A DNA stretch of 64,000 bases, from positions 1,279,973 to 1,343,972 of the forward strand of contig CM055113.1 in assembly GCA_029204225.1 (NCBI GenBank), read 5' to 3'. Source of the stretch: Diphasiastrum complanatum (Eukaryota; Streptophyta; Lycopodiopsida; Lycopodiales; Lycopodiaceae). Both the position numbers and the translations under genes were made by a program. Below are positions 20,203 to 31,200 of the stretch, piece after piece (the stretch's first letter is position 1; each line of letters opens with the position of its first letter). The notes under the pieces are model-generated. The model was given only the letters and a program-made list of their open reading frames with translations. It was not told the DNA's origin and did no database searches.

Positions 20203-21220
20203 ATCCTCATGTCTTGGCGCACGAGTAGAGATCCGAATTGTAGGTTAGTGGAGTCCTTCAAACAAACGTGATTGAAAATCAATATTACTGATAAAATGCA
20301 TATTATAAATCGATTACAAGTTGTGTCAATCTTAGACATCCACGAATGTACTAACAAACATATGAAATGTGACAACGCAAGAGTTAAGTCAAAACACAAC
20401 CAATTATATTAGAACAGAGTCAATACACAGCCCTTCATAAATTCAATGGTCAATTGGTCATATGGCCACTCATGAGAATCAATCGTAGGCTCAGAAAGTG
20501 GTGCTAATTTGCCATGGCCAAAGGTTTTTTTTGGAACTTCGTACGTGTGATCGTAAAAGAAAATGCCAATTTTGATCAGGGTAGAGAATGTCAACTCACC
20601 ATATATCAGTTCTCTATATTTGGTGTGTATGGCGGAGAAATTTCTAGTGAAGGACTTCATGTTTTGCTAGTCGAAGCTATTTGAAGGAAAGACATCTGCA
20701 CTGGGCATTAATGCAACATTATTATCCATTACAATGAAATAATAATAATTCAAACAAAATAGTAAACACAAGAATAAAAGAGGTGGGACCACCTACAATG
20801 TGACTATATGGTTCTATTAGCAACAACCACATCCAATAAAATATCTCAACACATGTATACGTGTTGCACTTTTGCAAGATATTCGCCATTTTGGTCGATC
20901 TTGAAATCGTTCGGATCCTTCCTTTCCAATAGTAGTCTTGGTTGTTTCGCTTCTTCTTTGCAACCTTGTGAGTTCCTTTGTTCGAGGGTTGCATGTAAAC
21001 CCAATCAAAAGTTGGCAATGTATGAGGCACCCAATGCGCATTGGAATCTTTGATGTGTGCAACAATGGAAGCCAGTTGATTCTTGGGCTTCCTTGATTAA
21101 CTGGAGGCCATAATTTATGTAATGATAATGTAAGATATGCAAAATAGTGTGTGAGAGCTTCAGATAAGCTGAATAGAAATGAAAAAAATAGAATGTTTGT
21201 TGAGTATACAAAATGAGCAG
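20203..21220. other. Unique sequence, a few short ORFs
   Basis: This is the original upstream flank of the minus gene at 13291-14058 before copia-1 inserted. An 83-codon minus ORF (20409-20660, YRELIYGELTFSTLIKIGIF and HEWPYDQLTIEFMKGC) shows protein-like composition but no family I know. The other ORFs here are poor in composition. No promoter or RNA gene is claimed. Confidence 0.35.
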
Positions 21221-21225
21221 ATATA

Positions 21226-21260
<35 letters not shown>
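21221..21260. repeat. (AT)n microsatellite
   Basis: About 35-40 bases of AT dinucleotides. Confidence 0.9.
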
Positions 21261-21282
21261 TAGTAAAGAGTGCCTGTCGTTG

Positions 21283-21385
21283 ACGGGCAATGGACGGTCG
21301 ATGGTCGTTCACGGGTGGCTGATGGTCGTTCACGGGTGGCCGATGGTCTTTGATGGGTGGCCGATGGTCGCTGATGGTCACGTTG
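21283..21385. repeat. Minisatellite around GATGGTCG
   Basis: About five degenerate units of roughly 20-24 bases with the core GGTGGCCGATGGTCGT. ORFs on the minus strand read as DHRPPVNDHQPPVNDH-like repeats and are not considered genes. Confidence 0.8.
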
Positions 21386-21389
21386 AGGC

Positions 21390-21580
21390 CGATGTATGTG
21401 TGTGTATGTACATGAGTGCATGTGGTATCTGTGTATGTGGATTTGTGTGTATGATTTTTGCTTGATGGTGCGTGTGATTTATGTGGTCAATGGTGTGTGT
21501 GTGTGTGTGTCTATGCATGTGTGATTTATGTGGCCGATGGTGTGTGCATGTGTGTATGACTGTGCATGTGCATTTCTCTG
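21390..21580. repeat. GT-rich low-complexity tract
   Basis: TGTGTATGT and (GT)8-like runs spread over about 190 bases. ORFs here are artefacts of composition. Confidence 0.75.
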
Positions 21581-21769
21581 TGTATACTGAACTGCTTGGA
21601 GCCCGATTTGTTGATGCGGGCTCGTCTCGACGTGCAGCATTGGATGGAACAGACAACATGCAAGACGGAGCCCGTTGTAGTACTGGACCACTTCTTGAAA
21701 ATGCCAAAAAGTAAACGACCGACTTTATTAGCACACCAAGCCGGTTGTTGCAAGTATGGATAAAGTTAG

Positions 21770-22650
21770 ATAGCAGTGATAAAAAAGAGATTGAAGTCTC
21801 TCGGAGACACTAATCTCAATTATTCAAGATGTTCAGTCATTGGTGAGCCCTAAAATAGTGTGCAATTGAAAAATGAACACCATTCATTCGACCTTCCATC
21901 ATATGAATGCATTTTATAGCTCTCAAAGATGACAATACTTGAGGTGATGTAGCAGTTTGTCCAAGGTTACCAAAAGCAAAAAACTTGTCTTTCAAATGAG
22001 AAACAGGGTTGGATCAAAACCAGAAGATCGCATGTGTTAGGATTTCAGAGGTAGATTGTCACATCCATTCTTGGCAAGGTACTACAGGAGCAAGAGGAAA
22101 GGATGGGACATATTGATCAAGCAAACTTGTACATCAAGAGAATAAAAAACTATAGAGTTGGGAAGAAAAAAAAAGGAAGAACCCTAGAGATAAGAACACA
22201 ACAAAACTTCGTGTCAAATTTCCATTTCAATTTGAATAATTAAAAAAATGTCTAGTTTTAGATATTCAACTTCTACTATTTCTCACAATCGTTGCAAGAA
22301 TGGGATTAGCAGATATGTTTTTCAATAGAGCATGGATGCTAGACGAAGAAAAGAACTTTGGGTAAAACTTTTTGTTCATGATCTATGAGTAAAATTTTGG
22401 TAATTCAAAATAAATACAGAAGCCATATAATAAATCTTAGTGCGGTTCTACTATCGATGATGTTTTTTTAGGTGGATTAATAGGAGAAGGGGAGAACATA
22501 TGGGGTGGGCGGAGTGCGGGTGTGCTCCCTAATGGTTAAAAGCAAGCTGTTTGCGCAAGAGGCCAATGGTTTAATTGCTCGGGGGAGGTGAGTTGGTGGG
22601 TTTTGCCATGTGACAAAAAAGGGCAAGGGAGTGTTAACAAAAGGCCCTTA
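21770..22650. other. Noncoding AT-rich stretch with a duplicated segment
   Basis: No ORF. About 80 bases at 22362-22440 (ttcatgatctatgagtaaaa, aattcaaaataaata) reappear with changes at about 23683-23765, so the low-complexity block between them is flanked by a direct repeat. Confidence 0.5.
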
Positions 22651-22659
22651 AAAGCCTTT

Positions 22660-23033
22660 AGCTGTTTTTTTTTTTTTTTTGGGGGGGGGGGATTTCTTTC
22701 TTGATGGGGACTTTTTTTTGTCTCATTTTTTAAAAAAAAAAAGTTAATTTATGGGGAGCCAAAAAGCGCCTTCACCTTTTTTGTTTTATGGAGAGTGGGG
22801 GTTCACATGTTTAGTGGATTTACATTCATATTTTTTTATGAGAGGTTTACATTTAAGAAAAAGTGTATGTGGGTGCGTGGGGGGGGGGGGGAGTAAATAT
22901 TGATATATTTACTTTTAATAGAATGAAGGCACCCCCTTGTTTATATGTCTACACACACACACATTTTAACTTTCTTCATTTTTTTAAGGACATGGAGGGA
23001 CCTCCCTCCCTCTATGGGTGGTTGGTCAACCTG

Positions 23034-23078
<45 letters not shown>

Positions 23079-23311
23079 AGCCCGTGGGAAAGAGAGAAGG
23101 AGAAAAAAGGACTCTAGACTCTATACTTCATACAATATATCTCATCCACAAAAGGTTTTTTATATGGAGATGTGTGTGTGTGTGTGCGCGTGCCCACACA
23201 CACACATTCATCATGTCGGGGTCACACACACACACAACAAACACGTGCACACACATAGGCGCACACACACACACACACACATAGGCATGTGCGCACACAC
23301 ACACACATGCG

Positions 23312-23352
<41 letters not shown>

Positions 23353-23429
23353 TCACTCACTCACTCACACGTGCGTGCGTGCGTGCGTGCGTGTGTGTGT
23401 GTGCATGCACGTGTGTTCCAGATCCCCTC

Positions 23430-23460
<31 letters not shown>
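22660..23460. repeat. Cluster of simple repeats including C30
   Basis: In order: T15 then G10 (22666-22690), G11-13 near 22880, (CA)n, (GA)19 then G9 (about 23033-23078), (GT/CA)n blocks 23168-23410 and a run of 30 C (23431-23460). All ORFs called here are His-Thr, Cys-Val or Arg-Glu repeats and are rejected as genes. Confidence 0.92.
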
Positions 23461-23570
23461 ATTTTTCTCTTTCTATTGTCTCTTTTACTCCCCTCACCTC
23501 TCCATTTTTTTTAATTGTGCATTTTTTGGCCCATGGATAAAAGCTTGTGGGTAACGATTTAGGAGTCAAA

Positions 23571-23643
23571 GCTAGTGAGTTTGGACTTGTGGTTAAACAT
23601 TCCTGAAATATGAATGTTTAACCACAAGTCCAAACTCACTAGC
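23571..23643. repeat. Perfect 32-bp inverted repeat with 9-base loop
   Basis: Left arm 23571-23602 starts gctagtgagtttggacttgt; right arm 23612-23643 is its exact complement. The loop is ctgaaatat. No coding frame. The size fits a foldback or a short hairpin RNA precursor. Confidence 0.93.
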
Positions 23644-23765
23644 TTGGAGGACTGAAAAAAAAAAACCAGTTTAAAGTAGTCGAGAAAATTTTTATGTTCA
23701 TGATTTATGGGTAAAACTTTGATAATTCAAAATAAATAAGAAAGCCATGTAATATAGATTATTGG

Positions 23766-24603
23766 CTAAAATTTAAAGCACATTGAAGTGTGTGAAGAAA
23801 ATAAAACCATAACTTCAAAGTTCAAATATTTGAATTTAGTGTGATGCCACGAAAATGTTAAATATTGTATATCAACAAAAATATGGCATGATATACTCGA
23901 AAATGAAGATATGAGTTGGATAAGTATAAATCATGAAGAGGCCTAAGTCATTTTTCGGGAATATATCTCCTAACTACTTGCCTTATAATTAAGGACAAAA
24001 CCTTTTAAAGGAAAAGACATTGTCTTGGACAACCTTTACTAGGTTGTCCATACGAAATGACTAGATATAAAAAGACATGATAAACTAGAGTAACTTTAAC
24101 TCATAGTTAAATATACCTCCTATGGTATAGGTGAACGTATTTTCAGTCTAATCGTTAACTAGACCCTTTTGCAGGAGCGACGCACCTGTTGTTTTAAAGG
24201 TGTGTTTGTTCGTCCCGTAGAACGTATATTGATCTCACACTTCAGTCTCGATCATCTGCATAGTCGCGAATACATCAAACAATTCTCGATTCTCTGTTGG
24301 CATCTTAATCAGCCAGAGTGTAGTACCGCTGTACTACACTGATAACATCTCATCTGTAGAACGCGCTTCATCCAATTCGATAGAGGCCAGATTGTTGTTC
24401 TGCATTTATTAACACTACTCATCCCAAATATAAGTAATACTGGTTACTTTTTAATGTCTGTCGACAACGAAAATAACACTCGAAACCACTTGCCATAATT
24501 GTACCAAAAACATAACTTTCTAACACTGTCCTTTGTGGGAACGACATTATTTACTATAAAATCTATATTAACTTTGTTGGTATAGTACGACATATACCAA
24601 TTT
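23766..24603. other. Possible upstream LTR relic of the Athila-like element
   Basis: About 840 bases without ORF lie before the PBS at 24604. By position this should be a decayed 5' LTR, but I cannot fix its ends or find a partner downstream. Confidence 0.3.
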
Positions 24604-24674
24604 TTGGCGCCGTTGTCAAGGATAGTTTAGGAGAGTTATAAGAAATCTGACAAATCCATTTCCATCTCTAGTGT

Positions 24675-24923
24675 ATGTTAGATAGAGAATCCATATTAGA
24701 ACGATACCGTAAGCTTAGAGAGGAATTTTTACGAAGACAAAGTGAGAATACTAGTCGAAAAAATCTAGACGAAATCACTGCCCAGTTACTTGAACTCCTA
24801 ATTAGCTTCGGTATGGAGGCTCCTGTTGCACGTTTCACTTCTATCTCCAAAATTAAATACGATTATTTTAAAGGGACCTCTTCCGAGTGGATGTTTCTAC
24901 ATTTGCTATTGGCATCTGTCTAG
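24675..24923 (+). pseudogene. Gag N-terminal remnant of Athila-like element
   Basis: 82 codons starting MLDRESILERYRKLREEFLR, helical and charged, then a break at about 24885 where the frame passes into RNase H sequence. Assignment to gag rests on position after the PBS, not on a recognised motif. Confidence 0.4.
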
Positions 24924-25669
24924 GCCAGAAAGACGACCAGAAGAAGGATCATCCCATCTACTATGTGAGTCGACAGCTCATTGCATCAGAGAAGAATTTT
25001 TCGGCTATAGAAAGGGAAGCACTTGGCATGATTTTCACTGTTAAAAAATTTCGGCATTATTTGCTGGGATATGCATTTATTTTTCATGTGGATCATTATG
25101 CTCTTAAGTATCTTGTAAATAAACTAGATCTATCAGGACGAATTGCTCGATGGGTTCTACTTCTGCAAGAATTTACTTATCAAGTAGAGCTTCGTCAAGG
25201 AAAATATCATACGAATGCTGATTATCTATCGCGACTCAGCATCGAAAAAATTGAAGACCCTATCAATGATGATTTTCTAGACAAACATTTATTCGAGATT
25301 TCATCTACAAATTTGTTATATTCTGATATTATTATTTATCTTAAGGATCAGATATATCCGGATGGTTACGATTTGGAGCAAAAAATAGTTTTTCAATATA
25401 TGGTAGCATCTTATACAATTATTAACAATGTTCTGTACAAGCTTGGTGATGACCATCAACTACGAAGATGTCTCAAAACTGAAGACATTAAAAAGGTTGT
25501 TAAAGCCTTACACTCAGAAGATGCTAGTGGACATTTTGCTTTGAAGAATACAGTTAATAAGATATTGACTGCCAAGCATTGGTGGCCAACAATGTTCAAG
25601 AATGTATCAAATTTTATTCGTTCATGTGATCTCTATGCTAGAGATCTGGTAAGCCTACAAAAGCAATGA
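24887..25669 (+). pseudogene. RNase H and integrase zinc domain, Athila-like
   Basis: VSTFAIGICLGQ, HPIYYVSRQLIASEKNFSAI and EREALGMIFTVKKFRHYLLG are gypsy RNase H motifs. VDHYALKYLVNK, RWVLLLQEFTYQVELRQG and NADYLSRLS complete it. The integrase zinc domain follows, with HSEDASGHFALKNTVNKIL, WWPTMFKNV and CDLYARD (degenerate HHCC). The ATG at 24887 is an accident of the deletion junction. Confidence 0.85.
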
Positions 25670-25679
25670 ACTGGCCGTT

Positions 25680-26230
25680 GACACCAATTTTGCCTCTTGC
25701 ACATTCGAGAAGTGGGGGATTGACTTTGTCGGTCCAATCAAACCTGTTACCCGACATACGAAATGTCGTTATATTCTAGTTGCCACGGATTATGCTACCA
25801 AAAACATTGAAGCAGAGGCGACGAAACGAAACGATGCGAAAATTGTCGTGACGTTCTTATTCAAAAGTATAATACAAGATATGGTTGTCCACTCGAACTA
25901 GTAAGTGACCGATGAACACATTTTCTAAATGATACGATACGGTTGCTGACAACCTATTTCCTGATCGAACACAGAAAAACTACACCGTATAATCCAAAAG
26001 CAAATGGGTTGACAAAAAGAGCTAATGGAATCTTATGTAAGATCCTGACTAAAATTACTATTGCACATGCAACGGATTGGGATAAGAAACTACCATCAGT
26101 TCTCTGGGCTTATCGCAACATAGAGAAAATCATGACGAAACAGACACCATATTTCCTTGCGTACGGTATGCATCTTATCTTGCCAATTGATTTCAAGGTG
26201 AAAATCTTTCTTATTCAAACTCAATGAACA
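25680..26230 (+). pseudogene. Integrase catalytic core, Athila-like, frame-broken
   Basis: Pieces in different frames read FEKWGIDFVGPIKPV (first D), ILVATDYATK, and later TPYNPKANGLTKRANGIL where the usual E of the QxNGxxE motif is a K (TKR). WAYRN..TPYFLAYGMHLILPI follows at 26110-26205. The core is inactive. Confidence 0.8.
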
Positions 26231-26254
26231 GATGCAGGATTAATCAACAAAAGG

Positions 26255-26560
26255 TTGACTAATATTGAAGAACTAGCTGAAGCTCGAGAGACTTCAAAAA
26301 AACTAACGGAGGAAATCCAGAAACAAAGAAAGAAGAAATATGACAGTCATATAAAAAAATGTGATCTTAAAGCTGATGATTATGTGCTGATATATGATAG
26401 TCGCCATCAAAAGTTCCCTGGAAAACTCCATATGCGATGGCTTGGACCGTATAAAGCCATAGAGGTGTTTGACAATGGTTTTGTGCAACTTCAATCACTT
26501 GATGGTGAACTATTATCGACACGTATTAACGGGTCTAGACTGAAGAAATACTACCTTTGA
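26255..26560 (+). pseudogene. Integrase C-terminal domain, Athila-like
   Basis: 101 codons: KKYDSHIKKCDLKADDYVLI then FPGKLHMRWLGPYKAIEVFD and LLSTRINGSRLKKYYL, the typical end of plant gypsy pol. The stop at 26558-26560 looks original. Confidence 0.82.
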
Positions 26561-27552
26561 CCAATTTTTTTTTTTTTTGGTTATTTTCTAGTATTTTTCC
26601 GAAAATAATCGCAAATTTTCTTTTATCTTGTCTAAAAAAATTTTCGCGACATATTTTTTTTCTTTCTAGAAATCTTCTAAAATTTTTTGAGAAATTTTCG
26701 AGAATTTCTTGATAATCATCATTGTTTCACATCTTATGATCTCGATCTCCATGATCCTTATGAGGCTTGGAAGCCTCAGATTTCTCTATTTATGGTGCAT
26801 CCATCATGCAAGTGAAACTTTCAAAGCAAAGATCATCATCAAGCATGGAGGAAGCCCATGATCATAGTGGCATATTGGTGGAGCATTCTTCAAAGGCATT
26901 GGCAAGAGATCTCTACCAAAGAGATCTTATCATGGATATGGTGATGGTGCTGCTATGATGGATCCCTTGGCTGATCTTACTTCTTATGCATACCAAAGGA
27001 TCCACTCAAAAAGATTTAGAGTGTAGACAAGTGTAATGCTTTTGTTTGATGAAGTTTAAGAGGTCCAATAGGATTTAGAGGTGGAACCATGAGTGGTCCA
27101 ATAGAATTTGAGGTATGCTTGAAAATGGTCCAATAGAATTTAGAAGTGCATGGATCAATGGTCCAATAGGATTAAGAGGTGGCAAAGTGTGATCCAATCA
27201 TAGTTAAGCATAGTGGTAGCTCATGAATCTACTAGTATCATTGTACTCCTCATTTTGGATCTCATTGATTTTGAGATTGAGTGGATTTTGAGTGTCATTG
27301 AATTTCTAGCTTTCTCTCTCTACCCGAGAGCTCATGATGGTTTTTCTCTCTCTACCCGATGAGAGCAACTTGTTTTTACTTAGAATAATTTTGGAACACT
27401 TCCCACATGTGTGAGTGTGAGTTGGAAGTGATTGAATGCATGCAGTAGTGTGTTTTTGCCATAGAATCAAAGATATATCTTGAATCTCAATCTAGTCTTA
27501 ATCTTGGTGCATCTACACACCTTAGGAGATCACAAGTACATGTAGTGGACAA
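26561..27552. other. Noncoding flank with GGTCCAATAG repeats
   Basis: T-rich just after the gypsy stop, then AT-rich. Between 27060 and 27180 the words GGTCCAATAGAATTTAG or close variants occur four times at about 30-50 base spacing. A similar GGTCCAATAGGATTCA occurs within the copia-2 LTR next to it. No gene seen. Confidence 0.5.
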
Positions 27553-28205
27553 TGTGAAAAACTCAGATCCAAAAGATGCTAAAGTTTCATAAAGATCTTG
27601 GCCATGGAAGTTATGCACATCTAGATTGAAAAAATGATAGAAATTGTGATGTTAAGCATACTAAACATCAACTAAACATCAAAATCTGATCATAAGCTTC
27701 CACAAACAGAAACTTGCTGTCCCTGTCCGTACTTCAGAGCCTACAACCTGCATTTCACACGTGTGAAGCCATAGCAACAAAGAAATCACAATTCTAGTGG
27801 CTAGAATGCAAGATATGAACAAAAAAGTGAGAGAGAAGAAGATGGACCTTCAAAGAGCATAACATTCATTCAATAGAATGAAAATGAGATGTGTACATAC
27901 TCGTGGAGATGGCTATTTATAGCAGCCATAGTGCCTCTTGGCCACTTGTCTTATGATAGGCTAAAATTGGGGTCCAATAGGATTCACCCATATACCTAGA
28001 AATTTGGTCAAATAGGAATGCACCAAATTATGAGCCAATAGAAGAGCTCCACACTCGACCTCCTCTAATTAATGTGACCTCAAAAGTAGTGTACACATAC
28101 TTTGGGCCTCTACATACATGTATGAACCTATCTCTAACTTTTATTTGGCCATAGGCCTACAAAATCTCAAGTTAGGAAAATACTACTAGTTGACAATTTT
28201 TCACA
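27553..28205 (-). repeat. 3' LTR of copia-2
   Basis: Plus-strand ends tgtgaaaaactcag and gacaatttttcaca. It carries a TATA box (CTATAAATAG on the minus strand, 27913-27922) and the palindrome TTCACACGTGTGAA near 27756. Transcription from the matching 5' LTR would start on the minus strand. Confidence 0.95.
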
Positions 28206-31200
28206 CTCCCTCTTCAACTAGTTTTAGCATAGATTTAGAAAGTACACCAAGACTTGTTCTATGCTTGAAAAATAAGTCCTTTCCCAATGCTTTGGTAAAG
28301 ATATCAGCCACACATTCCTTTGATGGGACATGTTCAAGCTTGATCTCTTTTGCCAACACTTGTTCTCTCACAAAATGGTAAGCCACCTCGATATGTTTGC
28401 TCCTTGCATGGAAAACCGGATTGCTTGCTAGACTTTGGGCTGAAAGGTTGTCACAAAAGATGATTGGACTCTCTGAAAAATCCAGCAAATGAAGCTCCAT
28501 AATCATCCTCTTGATCCACACCATCTCCTTTGTGCATGATGTCAAAGCTTTGTACTCGGCCTCACTAGAAGAAAGTGATATAGTTGCTTGTTTCTTCGAC
28601 ATCCATGAGATAGCTCCATCACCTATGAAAATAGCATGTGCATTTATGGATTTTCTATCCATAAGGTCTCCTGCAAAATCTGAATCTGAAAAACCAAATA
28701 AGTTAGGTGATGAGCCTCTATAAACAATGCCAAAATCTTTTGTTCCCGAGATGTATCTCAAGATCCTCTTTCCTAGTTTCCAATGTTCTATGCTAGGATC
28801 TTGCATGAATTGGCTTAATCTACCAACACAATAAGATAAATCAGGTCTTGTGATGGTTAGATATATAAGAGAACCTATTAGCTTCCTATAGAGAGTAATG
28901 TCCTCGAAGGATCTTTCATTACCTCTTATAGTTAGCTTTACATGTGATTCCATAGGTGTATCAATAGGATTTGCATCTACCATATGAAATCTATTGAGAA
29001 TAGAAATAGCATACTTCTCTTGTGAAATAAAAGTGATTTGAGAAGTTCTAATTACTTCTATTCCTAAGATATAGCTCAAAAGACCAAGATCATGCACTTC
29101 AAATTCCTTTTTTAGTGCTTTCTTGATATCTTCTATATCTTCCTTGTTCCCTCCACTTAAAATAATGTCATCCACATAAATTAGAAGGATTGTAACATCA
29201 TTAGCACTAATTCTAAAGTAAAGTGAATGATCATACTCACTCATAGTGAAGTTTTGAGAAAGTAGAAAAGAGTTAAGCCTAGCATACCAACTCCTTGGTG
29301 CTTGCTTAAGACCATACAAACTTTTTTGTAGAAAACACACATGATTAGGCTTGCTATGAGAAACATAGCTCTCGGGTTGCTCCATGTAGACTTCCTCTTC
29401 AAGATCACCATTCAAGAAAGCATTAGAAATGTCTAATTGCCAAAGATCCCATCCATAAAGAGTTGCAAGGGAAATGATTACTCTTATGCTCACCATCTTT
29501 GCCACGGGTGCAAAGGTTTCCTCATAGTCAATGCCATGCTCTTGAGCATAACCTTTAGCCACCAACCTTGCCTTCAACTTGTTGATAGATCCATCTTGAT
29601 TTGTCTTTACCTTGAAGATCCATTTGCATCCAATTGCACTTTTGCCCTTTGGAAGCTCCACCAATCTCCATGTGTTGTTCTTCATAAGTGCTTCAAACTC
29701 AAGATCCATTGCTTGGATCCATTCCTCTTCTTGCCTTGCTTCATCTACACATGAAGGTACATCAAAAGAAGTTAGGAAAGCATAGTTGGATCCATCCACC
29801 ACTTGCTTACCTTTGCCATCATAAGTGAGCCTTGAGGGTTTCACTTTATGCCTTGGAGTTCTCCTTGGAATTTGACTTGAAGAGGCTTCTTCAACATCCA
29901 CATCCAATGTGTCATCAACTCCATTGTCATCAAGCACATTAGTTGCAACAACACCATCATCACTTGAAACAACTTTTGGAATGTTACCTTCATCAAAAAT
30001 GACATCCCTACTTGTGAACACTTTCTTGATTGAAGGAACATAAATCCTATATGCTTTGCTTACTTCACTATAACCAACAAAAATGCCCTTTCTTGAAGAT
30101 GGATCCTCCTTAGTTCTATCATCAAGAGTAATGTTGAAGTAGCAAATGCATCCAAAAGTTCTTAGAAACTTGACATTAGGCTTCGTACCAAACAAAGCTT
30201 CAAAAGGGGTTTTTCCTTCCAATACAACACTTGGCCATCTATTGCATAGGAAATTTGCACACAACAAAGCATCACTCCAAAAAGGTTTAGGAAGATTAGC
30301 ATTCAATCTCATTGCCTTTGCACTCTCACACAAGGTTCTATTCTTCCTCTCGGCCACTCCATTTTGTTGTGGTGTTCTTGGACATGTGTACTCCCTCTTG
30401 ATCCCATGCTCATCGCAAAAGGCTTTGAATTTGTTAGAAATGTATTCACCACCATTGTCGCTCCTCAAGCATTTGATTTTGGTTGTAAATTGAGTCTCAA
30501 TAGCAACTTTGAACTTGACAAACACATCAAACACCTCATCCTTGCTCTTTAGTAGATAAACCCAACAAAATCTACTAAAATCATCAATGAAAGTTACATA
30601 CATCTTAGCACCTCCATTGCTAATTGTAGTAACACCATGAATATCCGAATGCAAGAGAGAAAAAGGCATCTTAGATCTAGATATAGATCTAGTATATGGC
30701 AATCTATGTGATTTAGACAAAGCACATTCTTCACAAACATGATTCAAGCAAGTAAGAGACTTGGGAAGTCCCCTTACTACCTCCTTTTTGGCTATTACCT
30801 CCAAGGCCTTGTAGTTGAGATGTCCCATCCTTTTATGCCATACCTCTTGAATTGACATTTGTTCATTTGCCATGCATCCAACTTGGTTAGCAACAACACA
30901 TGCATCAAGCTTGAACAATTTCCCTTGCCTTTTCCCTTTTGCAATGATACTACACCCCTTTTTGATCAAGCAAGCATCACCATCAAACTCAACTTTGAAT
31001 CCTTTGTCAAGCATTTGGCTTACACTAAGTAAGTTCTTGGTAATGGATGGAATGAGCAAAACATCTTTCAATTCTATATTCCTATTTGTAGAAAGTGAAA
31101 TAGGAATTGTGCCAATCCCCTTGATTGCACACTCACCATCATTTGCGGTATAGATTACCTTCCTATCACCATCAAATGCCATTAAAGATGAAAAATACTC

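Larger units (their letters stand above)
24604..26560 (+). mobile_element. Athila/Tat-like gypsy relic, internally deleted
   Basis: A TTGGCGCCGTTGTCAAGG motif (24604-24621) matches the type of primer site used by Athila/Tat gypsy elements. Downstream, gag N-terminal sequence is joined directly to RNase H, then integrase follows with several frame breaks. Protease and RT are absent. Confidence 0.75.

Noticed and set aside
20817-21290. 157-codon minus ORF beginning MPVNDRHSLLVYIYIYIY
   Set aside because: The start is the AT microsatellite and the rest lacks coding character.
22945-23514. 189-codon ORF rich in His-Thr and Pro
   Set aside because: Translates CA/GA microsatellites and a poly-C run; pure composition artefact.
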